Source: Stramonita haemastoma
Taxonomy: Eukaryota > Mollusca > Gastropoda > Neogastropoda > Muricidae
Assembly (NCBI GenBank): GCA_030674155.1
Contig: CM060316.1
Coordinates: 77,586,853 to 77,650,852, forward strand
Length of the DNA stretch: 64,000 nt
Direction of reading: 5' to 3'
Shown here: positions 47,881 to 61,039 of the stretch, one piece after another
Position numbering within the stretch: the stretch's first letter is position 1
Layout: each line of letters starts with the position of its first letter
Position numbers and translations under genes: made by a program
The notes under the pieces: model-generated
What the model was told of the DNA's origin: nothing
Databases searched by the model: none
Seen by the model: the letters and a program-made list of their open reading frames with translations, nothing else

Positions 47881-49560
47881 AATAAAATAAAACACACGCA
47901 CGCGCGCGCGATTCCTTGTGACTGAAATGTGCCATGAATCAACACAGTATATTGTTTACTTTGCTGTTTCAGTGAACAATGTTTCGCTTCAAAAAGAAAG
48001 AAAAATGATCTGGACATAAATACTTTTCTTCAGCAAAGCTTCATTGCTCTGCACACCTCGCCACCTACTTTGTTCTTCTACACCACCATTGCTGTGGTGG
48101 CATGCAGAGCAGGCTTTATCATGTAAAGGTTTTCAGGGCCATGATTAGCACTGGACACACACAAGCCGGCTCTGAGAGTGGATGCTCTTTCAATGTTCCC
48201 CTCTCTATGCGGAGCTCACCAAACTGACATGAATCTTATTTAACTTTTTTTAAATCACCGCTTAAAAAAAGAAAGAAAAAAAAGAATGAAGGCTGGGCCA
48301 CAGGAATCCTTTCGGAGTGTTGTAAAGGAGAGAAAGTTTGTGTTGTTTGGTCTCTCAACATATCACAGCTCTCTTGCCAAGCTATCCTACAAGGAACATT
48401 TGAGGGAAGAGAACGAAATCGCAGACAGAAGAAAAGTTATACAAGAATATCAAAGAATGGAAGAACGGGCCAGCCTTTGTATGGCAATGCTGCTACAAAA
48501 CAACAATCTGCTGACCAAACCCCTGACCAAAGCACTCCTTGTTTCCGACAAATGATCACCGAAGTCAAAGAACTGATGACTTTTTTTTTTTATGCTCGTC
48601 AGATGGACAGTTGCGTCTCTGTAATGAAGGCAGCAGTACGCTGCAGGTCCTCCAAGTCACTATACCTCATTTTGGCTATCAGGGTAGGGTCAAGTCAGAT
48701 CCTCTTTCAGAATGCCTCATGTAGCGGTAGGTGTTCTGTTGTCAGTCTTACTAGGGCACTGTGGCTTGAGCAGTTTCATGTATATGACAGTAGTTTGGGC
48801 AGTTGTGGCCTGCCCTGAGCCAAATATACATCTTTGTTCTGTCACTCACCTGTTGTGATAATTATGGATGTGTCGCTCTATCTACTTACTTTGCCTTCTT
48901 TATGACAATCTTGGGATTCAGAATATCGAGAGGTCTATCTACCTTCTTTTGCCTTGTGCCTTCCTTCCGTTAGGAGTAAGCAGTCCCACTGCCAAGCACA
49001 TTGCAACAGTAGGGTATCTACAGAGGGACCACTGATTTGTTGTGCGTTTCCCAGGGGGTCACCCAGAATATGCACTCTGATTTATCCCACCTGGGAATCA
49101 CTGTGAGACTGAAAGTACACACACTGGATGAGAAGTTTATGTGTATGGTTGTTTTTACGTATCTTGTTATATTGGTAGCCATATCCAACTTCAGAGGATG
49201 GACTTTTGTATAGCTCCTGCTGAGAGAAGCAAAGGTAGAAAAGTCATTCAGGTTAGTAGTTCTGTGGGACTGAAGGCCTGTAGGGTGGACAGGGTGTTGG
49301 TCAAGAGAATGACTGTAGGAAGTGTGGGCTGACCATGATGTACGCTGCTGCTCTTTGTATATTTCTTGGTATTTCAACTTTGTTCCAGCTAGAGCTCCAA
49401 GGTTCACAGATAGTGAATTTAGTGAGACTTGAAAATTGAGTGTGTAGCAGAAGCTGGAAAAGGCCACAACAGTGAGAAATCAATGCTTGTGTTTGCACAC
49501 ACACACACATTTCTATCACACACACACACATTAAAACACACAACACACACCACACACACA

Positions 49561-51106
49561 CACACGTACAAAACCAAAAAAAGGAATAGACGATTTTATT
49601 GTGTCATGCAATATGTACAGGACTTCATGATGTGAGAAAAGCATCAATATACATGTAAAAGCTTTTGAAATAACACAGAATTATATCCAGTTCATTTCAG
49701 CAGCATTACAAAAGAATAAAACATCAATGGATAAAGCTTTTCTTAGTTCTCACATCATCAGAAAACAGATCTTTTCCCTGCTTTCCACATCATGGCATCA
49801 CACATCGGGAAATACATTACTGGACATGTTTTTACTAAGGTCAGCTGTACATTTTACGACGCTACCTAAAATAAAGGAACCCTATGACACATGTGGAGGA
49901 AAAAAATCAACTACAACTTACGCACCATGACACATAATTTTTTGGAAAGTGGAAAGTGGGTGGCCTAAAAAAGTCTTTTATATAACTTTCTTGATAACAG
50001 TACTAAGGAGACACTGGAAAAGACTTCATCATTCCAGCCATGATTCAAGGTTTTTAACTGGAGCCATCTTAACCTTCCCATACCCACAGGGCAAAAAATC
50101 TATTGTTCATTTAAAAAAGTTTCAAGTCAAAATCTGTTTGAGTTGTGGCAAAAGAACTTGTGAATAAAAGAAAAAGTTTGTAATCAAAATGTTGCAGTAT
50201 TGACAGAGTACATACACATTTCTGTGTATCTATGATTACATACTTCATCAGATAGACAGATGTTTATGAACCACTCACACTAAACATATACCAAAATTTG
50301 AAAAAAATAAACTCTACTGACAAAGCTAAACATGATACACCGGATTTAAGTAAAACCAAACTCCACAAACAAGTAATGTCTGAACTCTAAGCAAGCATGG
50401 AAGCATAGGAAAAGGGTATCCATCTGAATGTTTAGTATTAAATATTGATTTGACATGTGCAAAACTAATCAGACCTTACACAGGGTCTTCAGTTTTGAAC
50501 TGAACACTGAGAATGGTTTTTATTTTGTTTTTTTTAATGTCCACATCTTACCTTTATGGAGCTGCCAAACATTGATAAAAACTGAATGGAACTTTTCAAA
50601 GTTGAACAGAAGTGTATTCACTTTAAATGTTCCCCCCAAAAGAAGAAATTACTTTCACACAACCAACATTGACATTTTTTTTTGGACAGCTGCTGAGCTG
50701 GATGATTTTATTAACATGATATACCAAAACAGCCCCTGAACATGTCAGCAAAACTCAACAATCTTAAATATATAATATACTCCCCTGTAGGTAACACACT
50801 GCAGGGAATATAAGACTGCAGAAAGAAATGAGATAGCTGTGTACCCTTTGGCTGGTGAAGAGGTGACATGTGATGATCATCAAGACTACAAAGCTTGCAG
50901 TGTTCCTTCCTGTCCAACTGAAGGGTGCATGAAAACCAGCCATTTAGATTTAGTTATGTGCATTACTGGTTATCTATCAAAACATTATGGTGGGCAACCA
51001 TAACAACCATTACAGGATTACATCATCTGATTTTTCTTGATTTTTTTGTCTGCCTTTTTTTTGTTCATTTGCTAGGATTTTTTACTGTTGTTCGAAATAA
51101 TCTCTC

Positions 51107-51140
<34 letters not shown>

Positions 51141-54100
51141 GTATATATATAATATATATAATATATATACACATATATATATATATATATACACATAATA
51201 TATATATACACACACACACACACACATAGATATACATATGATGCACTTCACAAAAGGTACATTAGTGCCTTTTAATCATTTTGTAGATCTTGATACAGTA
51301 AGAAAATTCAATCATTAAGCTTTACAGTGATGCAGTGTTTTTGCTGTAGCTTGACTAAAAGCAATGTCACAGTAGTTTGAATTCACAAAGTGGTGAGGTG
51401 GCCATTTTGAGAAACTGAGGTTAAAGTTTCTTGAACTGTGTCTTTTGTGCCTTGATCAGAAGACCTTAGCAACAGGGCTTTTAAGCTTTGTAAGCTGAAC
51501 TGGGCTCTGATACTTTAGAAATAAAAAAAAAGGCTCTGATACTTTGGAATGATTTTTAGATGTTTGAAAAAAAACAAAACTGCAAAAACATGAAAAATGC
51601 TAGAAATAGGTGTAGCCGCCTTTTCTGGCCAGTAGGCAAAACCTTTGATGTAGCATGTCACATATTATATATTTATTTTATGAATGGTTACGACAATTTT
51701 TCTATGATCTTGGAGCTTTGTTGTGTGTTGTGGTGTGTGTGTGTGTGTTGTGTGTGTGTGTGTGTTGTGTGTGTGTGTGTGTGTGAGTGTGTGTGTGTGT
51801 GTGTGCATGTTTGATTCAATAGTGTACTGTCTTTGTATACATGTTGGTATTTACACTGTATTTGTAATCAAATGTGCAGTTCCAATATCTGCACAACACC
51901 TGTCTGTCTTCTGTATGTAAAAAGCCTGAATCAAAATATTTTTTACAAAAGACTGTTACAAAAAAAAAGGAGCCAAAACAAAAGATTGTAACAGCTGCTC
52001 AGTGAGCATGATACACACAGTCAGCTAATTGGGAAAACTGATATTTTTTTAAATCTACATCAACCTTTCTTTTATTTCTGACACAGCTGAACACATAAAA
52101 CGTTGCTTGACATCCTCTCAAGCCAGATGGCAACAAAGGTGAAAGAAGAGACAAATTTTCTGATAGGGTACAGTGTGTCAATTACATGCTGAAAAACTGT
52201 AAACACACAAGCTCATGTAAATTGTAAGAATGGAGTTCTCTTGTTTCTTCACCTGTAGTGCTGTATTATTCTAAATTCAGTAGAACAATGAAAAAAGCAA
52301 ATCTGATCAAAACAAATTCCACTAAAGTGAAAGGCTAAAAGCTCTGTTAAAAATGAGCATTTCCTATGTTTTTCTCTTTTTTGATGCTACAAACTTTATA
52401 TCAGAATACCTTTTCAAATAAGAAATATCTGACAAACATATAAAAAACAAACTGTCATTCTAATAATGGCAAAAACTGGACAAGGAGTTGTTTTTATCTT
52501 ACAACTTTCATTTACGAAAGCACCCCCCCCCCCCCCCCCAAAAAAAAAAAGAACAAAAGATAAAAATCCTTCAAGAAAAAGATCATGGTTAAAGGCAACA
52601 GATGCCATGGAAAGATGAGTTCCCACTACTTGGCCTACGAGGAAGCTTCACCCATCATCTTCAAACTGGAATCTGCTGTGGTAACAGTTGCATTACAAGA
52701 CTGGCATATCCCACTGTAACTTACAAAAGACACCAAATGCATAAATTAAGAACAAGAACAAAAAATTGGATAGAACAAAGCGCAAATTGCATGCAATTTT
52801 CAAAGGAATAATAACACATACAAAGACCACATTTGCGGAAGTACTTTCTTGCAGGGTTTCTTTGGGGTTTTTTTTGGCCTCGTCTAGCTTGTGGGAATCC
52901 AGTTTGCAAGCCTTAGTCCTTGAATAAGTGACCTTCCACCATGGAATGAGTCCAGCTGCACCTGACCCATTTATCCCCTAGCAGATTTTAAGACTTCAAT
53001 TCTTCTTCATCTCTCATTCGCTTTACACCATCAAATGTGCCTGGGAAAAATAATAACATGTCCTTTCCAGCTCCTCTCAAGGGCCATACAACTTGGTTTG
53101 CAGAAGGCTTCAACTGGTTATAAGCTTCTTTTATTTATTTATTTTTTAAAATTTACTTTGTACTGAAATGTTTTAAAGTGTAATTTTGTTTCCTTTTTCT
53201 TTAAGAGCTCCCAAACCCTCATCAAGACCACCCACTATAATGCAAAATTTGTCAATTTCTCATTTTGGCACATCCTGGAGTCTTGCATTTTAATTTGTTA
53301 TAACTGACTTTTTTTTTTTTTTTTAAAGAGTTGTCTGATTTTCAATCTTTTCTTATTTCCTTTTCATTCAATAGATTTTAACTTTGAAAAAAATATTTTT
53401 CAATGTGGACTGATAACTTGTTAACAATTAAAGCTGACCTCTGGTACAATGTGATCATCATGTGGTGGAGGGTGACATATTTGCAGATGTCTTTTCTGGT
53501 GCATAGTTTTTTGCCTCATCTCCTCTTGCTGCAGGAACCCAGCTTCCAAAGCCAAAGTCTTTGATATTCAAGTTGTTGTGTGTTTCCCAGCTTACCAACA
53601 CCCTGGGGGTCACCCAGAATATGAACTCTTGACTCGCTCATCCCACCTGGGTGGGAAACATTGTGATATAGAAGTACACTGGATGAGAAGTTTGCGTGTA
53701 TGACTGTTTTCAAGTACCTTGCCATATAGGCAGCTATACTCTGACTTCAGAGGTGATATACAAGCTGGAGCAGGAGGATTTGTAGGCATATCTGCCTGCC
53801 TGCCCAAAAGTTTTGTGCAACAGTACCCAATTACTTGGAGAAGACGACCCTGAGTCCAAAGACAACGGTTTGAGAATAGGACTCGAACTCCAATCCCCAA
53901 CTTCACTGTGCTATTCATTGCTCCACAATGGCTAGTCTCTAAATACACTTTGTTTTTCCAATGTAAAGGTGGGGTAGGGGTGTGGGGAGGTTTCTTTAAT
54001 GCTTCTCAAGTGAATATAAATCTTTAAAAAAAAAAAAAAAAAAGACAAAAAATTGTCATACCAATGTTGTTGTTGGCAAAACAATTTTTTAAAAAACCAC

Positions 54101-54279
54101 CCCTAAAATGCTTATCTCACATCCATAAGGAACTCTCTGACATTATTCACATTTTGCATACAGGTAAGAGCAAAGCAGTACATGATGCACACGCATGCAT
54201 GCACACACACACTCACACTCATGACCTTATGATTTATTCTAAAACAAATGAATAAAACTGCCCCTCCCCACTGACACAA
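49561..54279. other. Intergenic or METAP1 3' UTR, no supported gene
   Basis: Contains microsatellites at 51109-51230 (GT, AT, CA) and 51721-51806 (GT), a C/A homopolymer junction near 52522-52550, and a repeat E copy at 53580-53925. The METAP1 3' UTR enters from the right. A hexamer at 54233-54238 (minus AATAAA) is only ~40 nt past the stop, so longer 3' ends are possible. Confidence 0.4.
53580..53925 (-). mobile_element. tRNA-derived repeat, family E
   Basis: The minus-strand head has GACTAGCCATTGTGGAGCAA and a B box GGAGTTCGAGTCC. The body includes the complement of GGGGGTCACCCAGAATATGA and GTACCTTGCCATATAGGCAG. Fragments are at 46430-46580 and 49030-49210. Confidence 0.7.
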
Positions 54280-54446
54280 TCATTTAGAGTCCATGAAGTG
54301 GGGTTGCCCATTATTTGCCAGACGTTGGGTCAAGATATCACATCCTGTGTCGGTCACCAGCAGAGTGTGTTCAAACTGAGCAGAGCGTTTTCCGTCCTGG
54401 GTCACTGCTGTCCAGTTGTCCGGCCACATCTCATCTCGCCATGTGC
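54280..54446 (-). CDS. METAP1: METAP1 last exon
   Basis: Acceptor CCCCCCTGCAG. Encodes [34 protein letters not shown] and QPHFMDSK, then TGA at 54280-54282. Contains the last metal-binding Glu. Confidence 0.95.
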
Positions 54447-54638
54447 CTGCAGGGGGGAAAAAAAAAATGAAGGTGAATGATTTTACCATTTAAGTGCTGC
54501 TGAGAAGTTTTGTTTTACACATATGTGTAGAATAGTGAATGGTGGAGAGAAAAGTAAAAAGTGAGTGAGTGAGTGAGTGAGTGAGTATATGACCTGGTGT
54601 GTGTGTAGTATGTATGTGGTGTGTTGTGTGTTGTGTGT

Positions 54639-54673
<35 letters not shown>

Positions 54674-57600
54674 TGCGCGTGTGCGTGCGATGTATGTGCA
54701 TGCATGTATGTGCACATGAAGGCACATATAATGCATGTAATATAAGTGGATGTGCATGATTAGATATATAATGTATGAAGGCTTGCAAATGCCAGAAGGA
54801 GCAATGTATTCTTTTTAAAAGCGTACATAAAAAACAAAAACATTAATTAAGGAATGACTACAGAAATGGAAAAAAAAGGGTGTAACTAGAATTTTTATCC
54901 GTTTTAGTAAAACTTTGTGGTTAGCTGTTATTAATTCCATCTCACTGTCATTTCAGCCCCTAAGATCAAGAAAATAAATGTATTAAATCTATTCTGAGAT
55001 TAAAAACACCAAACTAACCCCCCCCCCCCCCCAAACAACATCACAAAAAACAAAATAACCTGAGAGTTTCTTATAAAAATCTGATGAAACGTACTGTCGT
55101 AACCTGCCAAACACTAATCTCTTTTAAGACTATGCAACTTGACTAATTTGATGACACAAAACAAAAATAATATGAAAATAACACTTAAATAAACCAAAAA
55201 AAGGAAAAAACCCACCAAAACTGTACCACCAATTGACCTAATCCTGCCACCTTTCATACTAACTACTACATTAAAAACAGTAAAGGTAAAGGTGTCCCAT
55301 AGCCTAGGCAGTCATAAGGGAGCGAGGCATCAGAGACCTCAGCTTCTACAGGGGCCAGCATATTGAGGGTGGCGCCCATCTCCTCTCCCTCGCTGCATTA
55401 CCTTCCCTGACCCTTAAGAGGGCAGGTACCCATTTACAGCTGGGTGAACTGGGGGGACTGTACTGAAGTCAAGGAGCGCAAACGGTCACCCATCCAGCTG
55501 GTAACCACACTCGACACAGCTTAACTTGACTTGGGGAAAGCGAATGCTCTGACCACTTGAGCTATCTGAGCCCCGACTACTACATTACAAATCTGGAATT
55601 ATACATGTCAGAAACATTTTAATTCAAGCCAGTTACCTTGAGATATCATGGGCTCTATGGTGAAGGTATGGCCTGGCTTCATCACTCCAATGGCTTTATT
55701 TTCTGTAAAAGAAAGACCACACCAGGCTGATGTAATATATCCATTTGTTCCTAAAAAAAACAAAACCACCACAGACAAATGAAAAAAAAAAAAGCATCTT
55801 TAAACACCACTTGAGTTTCTTCAAATGGATTATACCTTAATTTTAAACATGTAGATCAGAACATATCAGACATGAAAGTTGTCATTCTGTAATATATCAT
55901 ATAACAAATCAAATGAAGACTTTTACACTATGGCTATTTTACAGCCTTTCAAACTTTTAATCCCATAAGATTTTTTTTCTTCTAGAAAATAGACCAGCCT
56001 CTACAAATACAATCATAAGTGTTGATGAAAAACTTACAACTTAAGTATAAATGATGAGCACAAAACCTCTTTGACTCTTGTTAATATCATCATAAAAGTA
56101 AAAAAAAAAAAAAAAACCCAACAAAACCCAGCAAATAACAAATTTCTCGTTATTTCAAGAAGCGCTTCTATAAAGCGTTGCCTGTTCAGTCTTCACTCCT
56201 TCCCAAACTTTATTCATACTGCTCAGAGAATGTAGCCCAAGTATTCTTCACTGTGAAAAAAATCATTTTGTTCTTAATCCCAGTTCTACTTGCAAGTATG
56301 CAAAGTGTATTTCGGCATAAAAATGTGTACCTAGTCAGTAAGTTTGGCAGCAGAGACAGACCTTCCTTCAAGGAATGACACGAATAAAAAGAAGAAAAAT
56401 GAAGGCATACTTACTCCCATAGTGAGGCACGCTTGGAGCAGTGTGAAACAACCTGTGCAAAATAAGATGTGTGTTAGAGAAAGAAATAGGGAGGGATGGA
56501 GCGTGCGTGCGTTGCATGCGTGCGTGTGTGTGTGCATGCGCACGCATGTGTGTGTGTGTGTGTGTGTATGCGTGCATGTGGTGCGGTTTGTGTAAGTGTA
56601 TTTGTCTATGTATGAAAGGAAAGGGAACAGGGTGAAACTTCAAAGTCTATAGTTGATGACTGAGAATTTCCTAAGGGTCCCTGAAGGCCCCCTGGAGAAA
56701 ATTGTAAGCTTTTAGTTCTGAAGGACATTCAGAGGGATTATACCATGATTTATGAAAATCGGGACACATGTCTTATGGACCCTAGCAAGGCGACCATCCT
56801 CAACCTCAGGTCCCCAGGTGGAGGATAGGGGTTAGCTGCGAAAGCAGCCCCGGACCAACTGGCGATGTTCCTACCAGGACGGGGTGGGACAACAGGTGGC
56901 TCTGTTGTCTCCATGAAATATCCCATATGACCTATGACGGGAACATCACGCGATCAAGAGCCACGGCAAAAGCTCTGCCCCGGGCTCCCAGGTTAACAGG
57001 AGATAAGAGTGGGGTAACCCTGACAGAAACCTAGAGGGAGAAGTAGTCGGGCAATAGGTGCCCTCTAACAGATCACGATACCATGCAAAAAAAAACTGCA
57101 TGAAGACACATCAGACATTATCATTAGTCCTATGGACTATATTACAACTTCAAACCAATAAGAATGTCAAAATATATCTAGCAGATTGTAAAATTACTAC
57201 TAAAACCAGACCACACCTTCATATAACTTGTCACAACCATAAAAATATATACAGGCTATTTGTTAGATTCTGTTGATCACATATAATAAGAAACAAAACA
57301 ACAAAAATGGCATTTCTTTGCTTCAAAAACATAGCTGAATCTGGTGATCAATCCTTGGTGTACTTACTGGTGAATGCCGTGACCACAGTAGCTGCGCACA
57401 ACGGAGTAGCCATGGGCCTGGGCATGCTTCTGAATGATGTTGCCCATCTCCCGGTACCTCACACCTGGCTTCACTGGGGACACAGCAAGGGTCAGTCACA
57501 CTAATGACACAGAGGTTACCTGTGTGAGGCAGGTGGTAAGTCTTTGTGTATGCTGAATGACTGTTTTCAAGTGAGTGTGTGTATGTGTGTGTGTTTAGTG

Positions 57601-60031
57601 TTTGTGTGTGTAGGTGTATGTTCGTGTGTGTGTTAGTGTTTGTGTGTGTGTGTGTGTGTGTGCGTTAGTGTGTGTGAGTGTGTGTGCATGTGTGTTGGTC
57701 TGTCTGTGAGCGCTTGTTTACATATATGTTTACTATATGTACTTGGTGAAAATTGTGTAACACATTTAAAGACAGCTTTAAGACTGCTATTTTTCCTGGT
57801 GACAATGCTATAAATGAACAACTATTCCTTTTCAAATGTATTCTTACCATTCCATTACTGTATCTAATGATACTGCATTGTCCATGAACAGGCGTACTAA
57901 AGCAAACCAGAACAAAAATTTGCTCATGTAACAAAAACAAGAGAGAGGATATTTTTTCAAGGAAAACAAGAACCAGTGGTGCCTGTTCTTCATCATGGCC
58001 ATCATGAGGCATTCAAGAGAAAGGATATTGTTTTCAAGGGAAATATAACCAGTGGTGCCTGTTACCTTCATCGATGGCCATCATGAGGCATTCATGCGTT
58101 GTCTTCACCAGGTCTTTGCTGGACTGGTCCACTTCGCCCACGAACATCGTTTCATTCAGGTCTCCATGGAAGTTCCGGTGGTATGCACTTATGTCAACTG
58201 TCAGACAGAAAAAATTCACAGCTGGGTTGTGAAAACGGATATGTTCTTAGGTATCATATTTGTGTAACAATTTCCTGAAAGGCTGTCATAAATGAAAAAA
58301 AAAAATAAATTGTGTATTACTGTAGCCCTAGCTAGATAAGAGCAATTACCAACTACTGAAATTACAATGCCAAAAAAAAGATCAGATTGTGATGTATAAA
58401 CAAATGTGTTTTTTTTGATAGGATGCAAATGACATGATTCTTTATAGGATTTTTTTTTAATACACAAATGAATCATTCCTTATTTCTTCCCATTTGTTTT
58501 TGAATATTTTTTTTAAAACAAAATAAAGCTGATACCATACCATATTTTTATGAAGTCTGTGTGAGTGGGAGGTTGTTTCTCAACTGAGAGGGAGATATTC
58601 TTTTTAGCTGTTTTTTGTTGTTGTTTTTTTTAAACAGTTAATTTATATCCGTTCTTCAAAATACTAATGTAAAAATTATACTGTGGGCACAGATCTATTT
58701 ACTATGATCAATGAAGGTAAAATAGGGAAAGTGTAATCCTATACTCTGCCCTGTTAGCCATTATACTTCTCCCCATCCCCCTAAATGGCCATGTGCTGGC
58801 CATTCTTACTGCCTCCACTAAGTTATCATTATTGTCTTTGGATACGCTGCATTGACCATCAACAGCCGCAGCTGACTTGTTGGCTAATGCAATGGTCAAG
58901 TTGGATTAAAAAAAATATGGCACAGGATTGTTTCTTTTCACGTCTGCAAGTTCTCAATCTCTGACATCACTGCTATATTTGTTTCTGATCTTTACATAAC
59001 CTTTGTTTGTTGGTAGCTTCCTAAAAGGAAAACCTTGACTGAGATGTACATCAAAATAAAATTATCTGTAATGCACCAACGCCAGAGAGCCTTTACATCC
59101 AATCAGCCACTGCTAGTGAAGCACTTGATATTGATGAAGTGACGAAAAGGAATTCTTTTGTAAATGCCAGGTTTAAACTCTGGCGCTCTGAATCTGTCAT
59201 TGTTATTCTCTTTTGCTTACCACTTTCTGAATAACATATTCTGACTTTGATTTTGCTTGCCATCTTGTTTTCAAAGTGAAGTACAATGGTGGTAAAAGGG
59301 AAACAATGGATGGTCAGAACTGAACTCAACCAATCAGAAATATCTGCAGAAGTTGGCTCTTGGTTTCACTTTTATACAGGTGTGGCAGTAATGATGGTGC
59401 ACCTGTCATTCAGTAATATGGCCTTTGTTTTTTTCTTTATGTGCACCTTTTGAGCCCAGGGGGAAAAATATGTCGGAATCCCAGAATGATGCAGCCTAGA
59501 TTCTACACTGATATGATACGTTACAATATTTATCACATCAGAATGCTTTCCTTAAAAAATCAAGTAAAACAGGCAGGTGCAGAGAAAGACCCTGTTGAAA
59601 CAATGCAGATGTATAGGTCTACTTACTGTTGACAATGTCACCACTTTCCAAAGGTCTCAAATCAGGAATCCCATGACAGATCACCTCATTGATAGACCTA
59701 TGCATCAAACACATAAAAAAAAATCATTTTAACTAAGATTGTCCACTGGCTAATAATAATGAAACAAAAAAAATCTATAATATAAAAAAAAATTACCAAA
59801 AAAATTTCAGAAGCCAAACATCAAGACAGACAAGGAACTAATCCAAACAGATCTCAAAAGAATCATTCTTTTCTTGCATAGCTTCAGATAACATTGAATA
59901 AACCAAACAATTATCCATAAATTTCTTCATAAGCAGTGTTTAACAGGAATCCAACAAAAGTAACCTATATCTTAAAAATTTCTTATACATACAGCCAACA
60001 TAAAGAGACACATCCACACATTTACTAACTT

Positions 60032-60103
<72 letters not shown>

Positions 60104-61008
60104 AGCCCCTCTCTCCCCTCCCATCCCTGAAATCGCCCATGAAAAAAAAATACACTAAATATACTGAAAGGTCAAGTAAAAGCCCTGTAACACTGCACAC
60201 CCATTGCACTAAACTGAAAATAGTTTTTTCCTCTAAAATGTTTTACAAATGTAAATGGAAGTTGAAGGAATATGGAGGGTTCTTTTCTTTTTGTTTTAAT
60301 TCATCTTTTGATTTAGTTTATTTGTGCATATATTTTTTAGTGTTTGTGTATTGAGAATACTTTGTGTGCCTTTGTTTTGTATTTGATTTGATAGTTTTGT
60401 GTAGGTTTTTTTTGTTTGTTTTAGTTTTGGTCTGTTTTGTATTTAAAATAACATTCCATCTATCTACCTATCTGTCCCTTAGTATGGCAACCATGGAGGC
60501 ACTCCTGAAGATTTGACAACCAGTTCCCTCCATTCCTCTCTCTGTTCTGCCTTTTCAAAATTTTGTTGAGTTCTAGGCCTGTCCATTCTGTTGATGTTGT
60601 CCTCCCATCTCTTCCTTGGTCTGCCTCTTTTTCTTCCTCCTTGGACAGTGCCTTGCAGTATTGTTTTTGCAAGTCCTTTTGATCTTGTGACATGCCCATA
60701 CCATTAAATAACATTAACAAATAACATTACTGAATAAAAATAAGTCCCCTCCCCCCAAAAAAAAGGAAATAGTTTTTACCAGGAGCTAACACCTTCACAC
60801 AATACAACTTACGTGCAGCAGGACTTTGGAAAGCAGTAGTAGTTCAGAGGAGATGGGTAGCACTCTCTGTCAATTGTTGCCTGAAAACAGAATTACTGTT
60901 TGCATTGTGCATCAGAATAAACTAGAAAAAAGTAGGAAACCATGAAGAAAAAAATGTTAAAAAAAATAAAAAGATGACCTGCCATGACCTGCAAGTAACT
61001 CATACACA

Positions 61009-61039
<31 letters not shown>

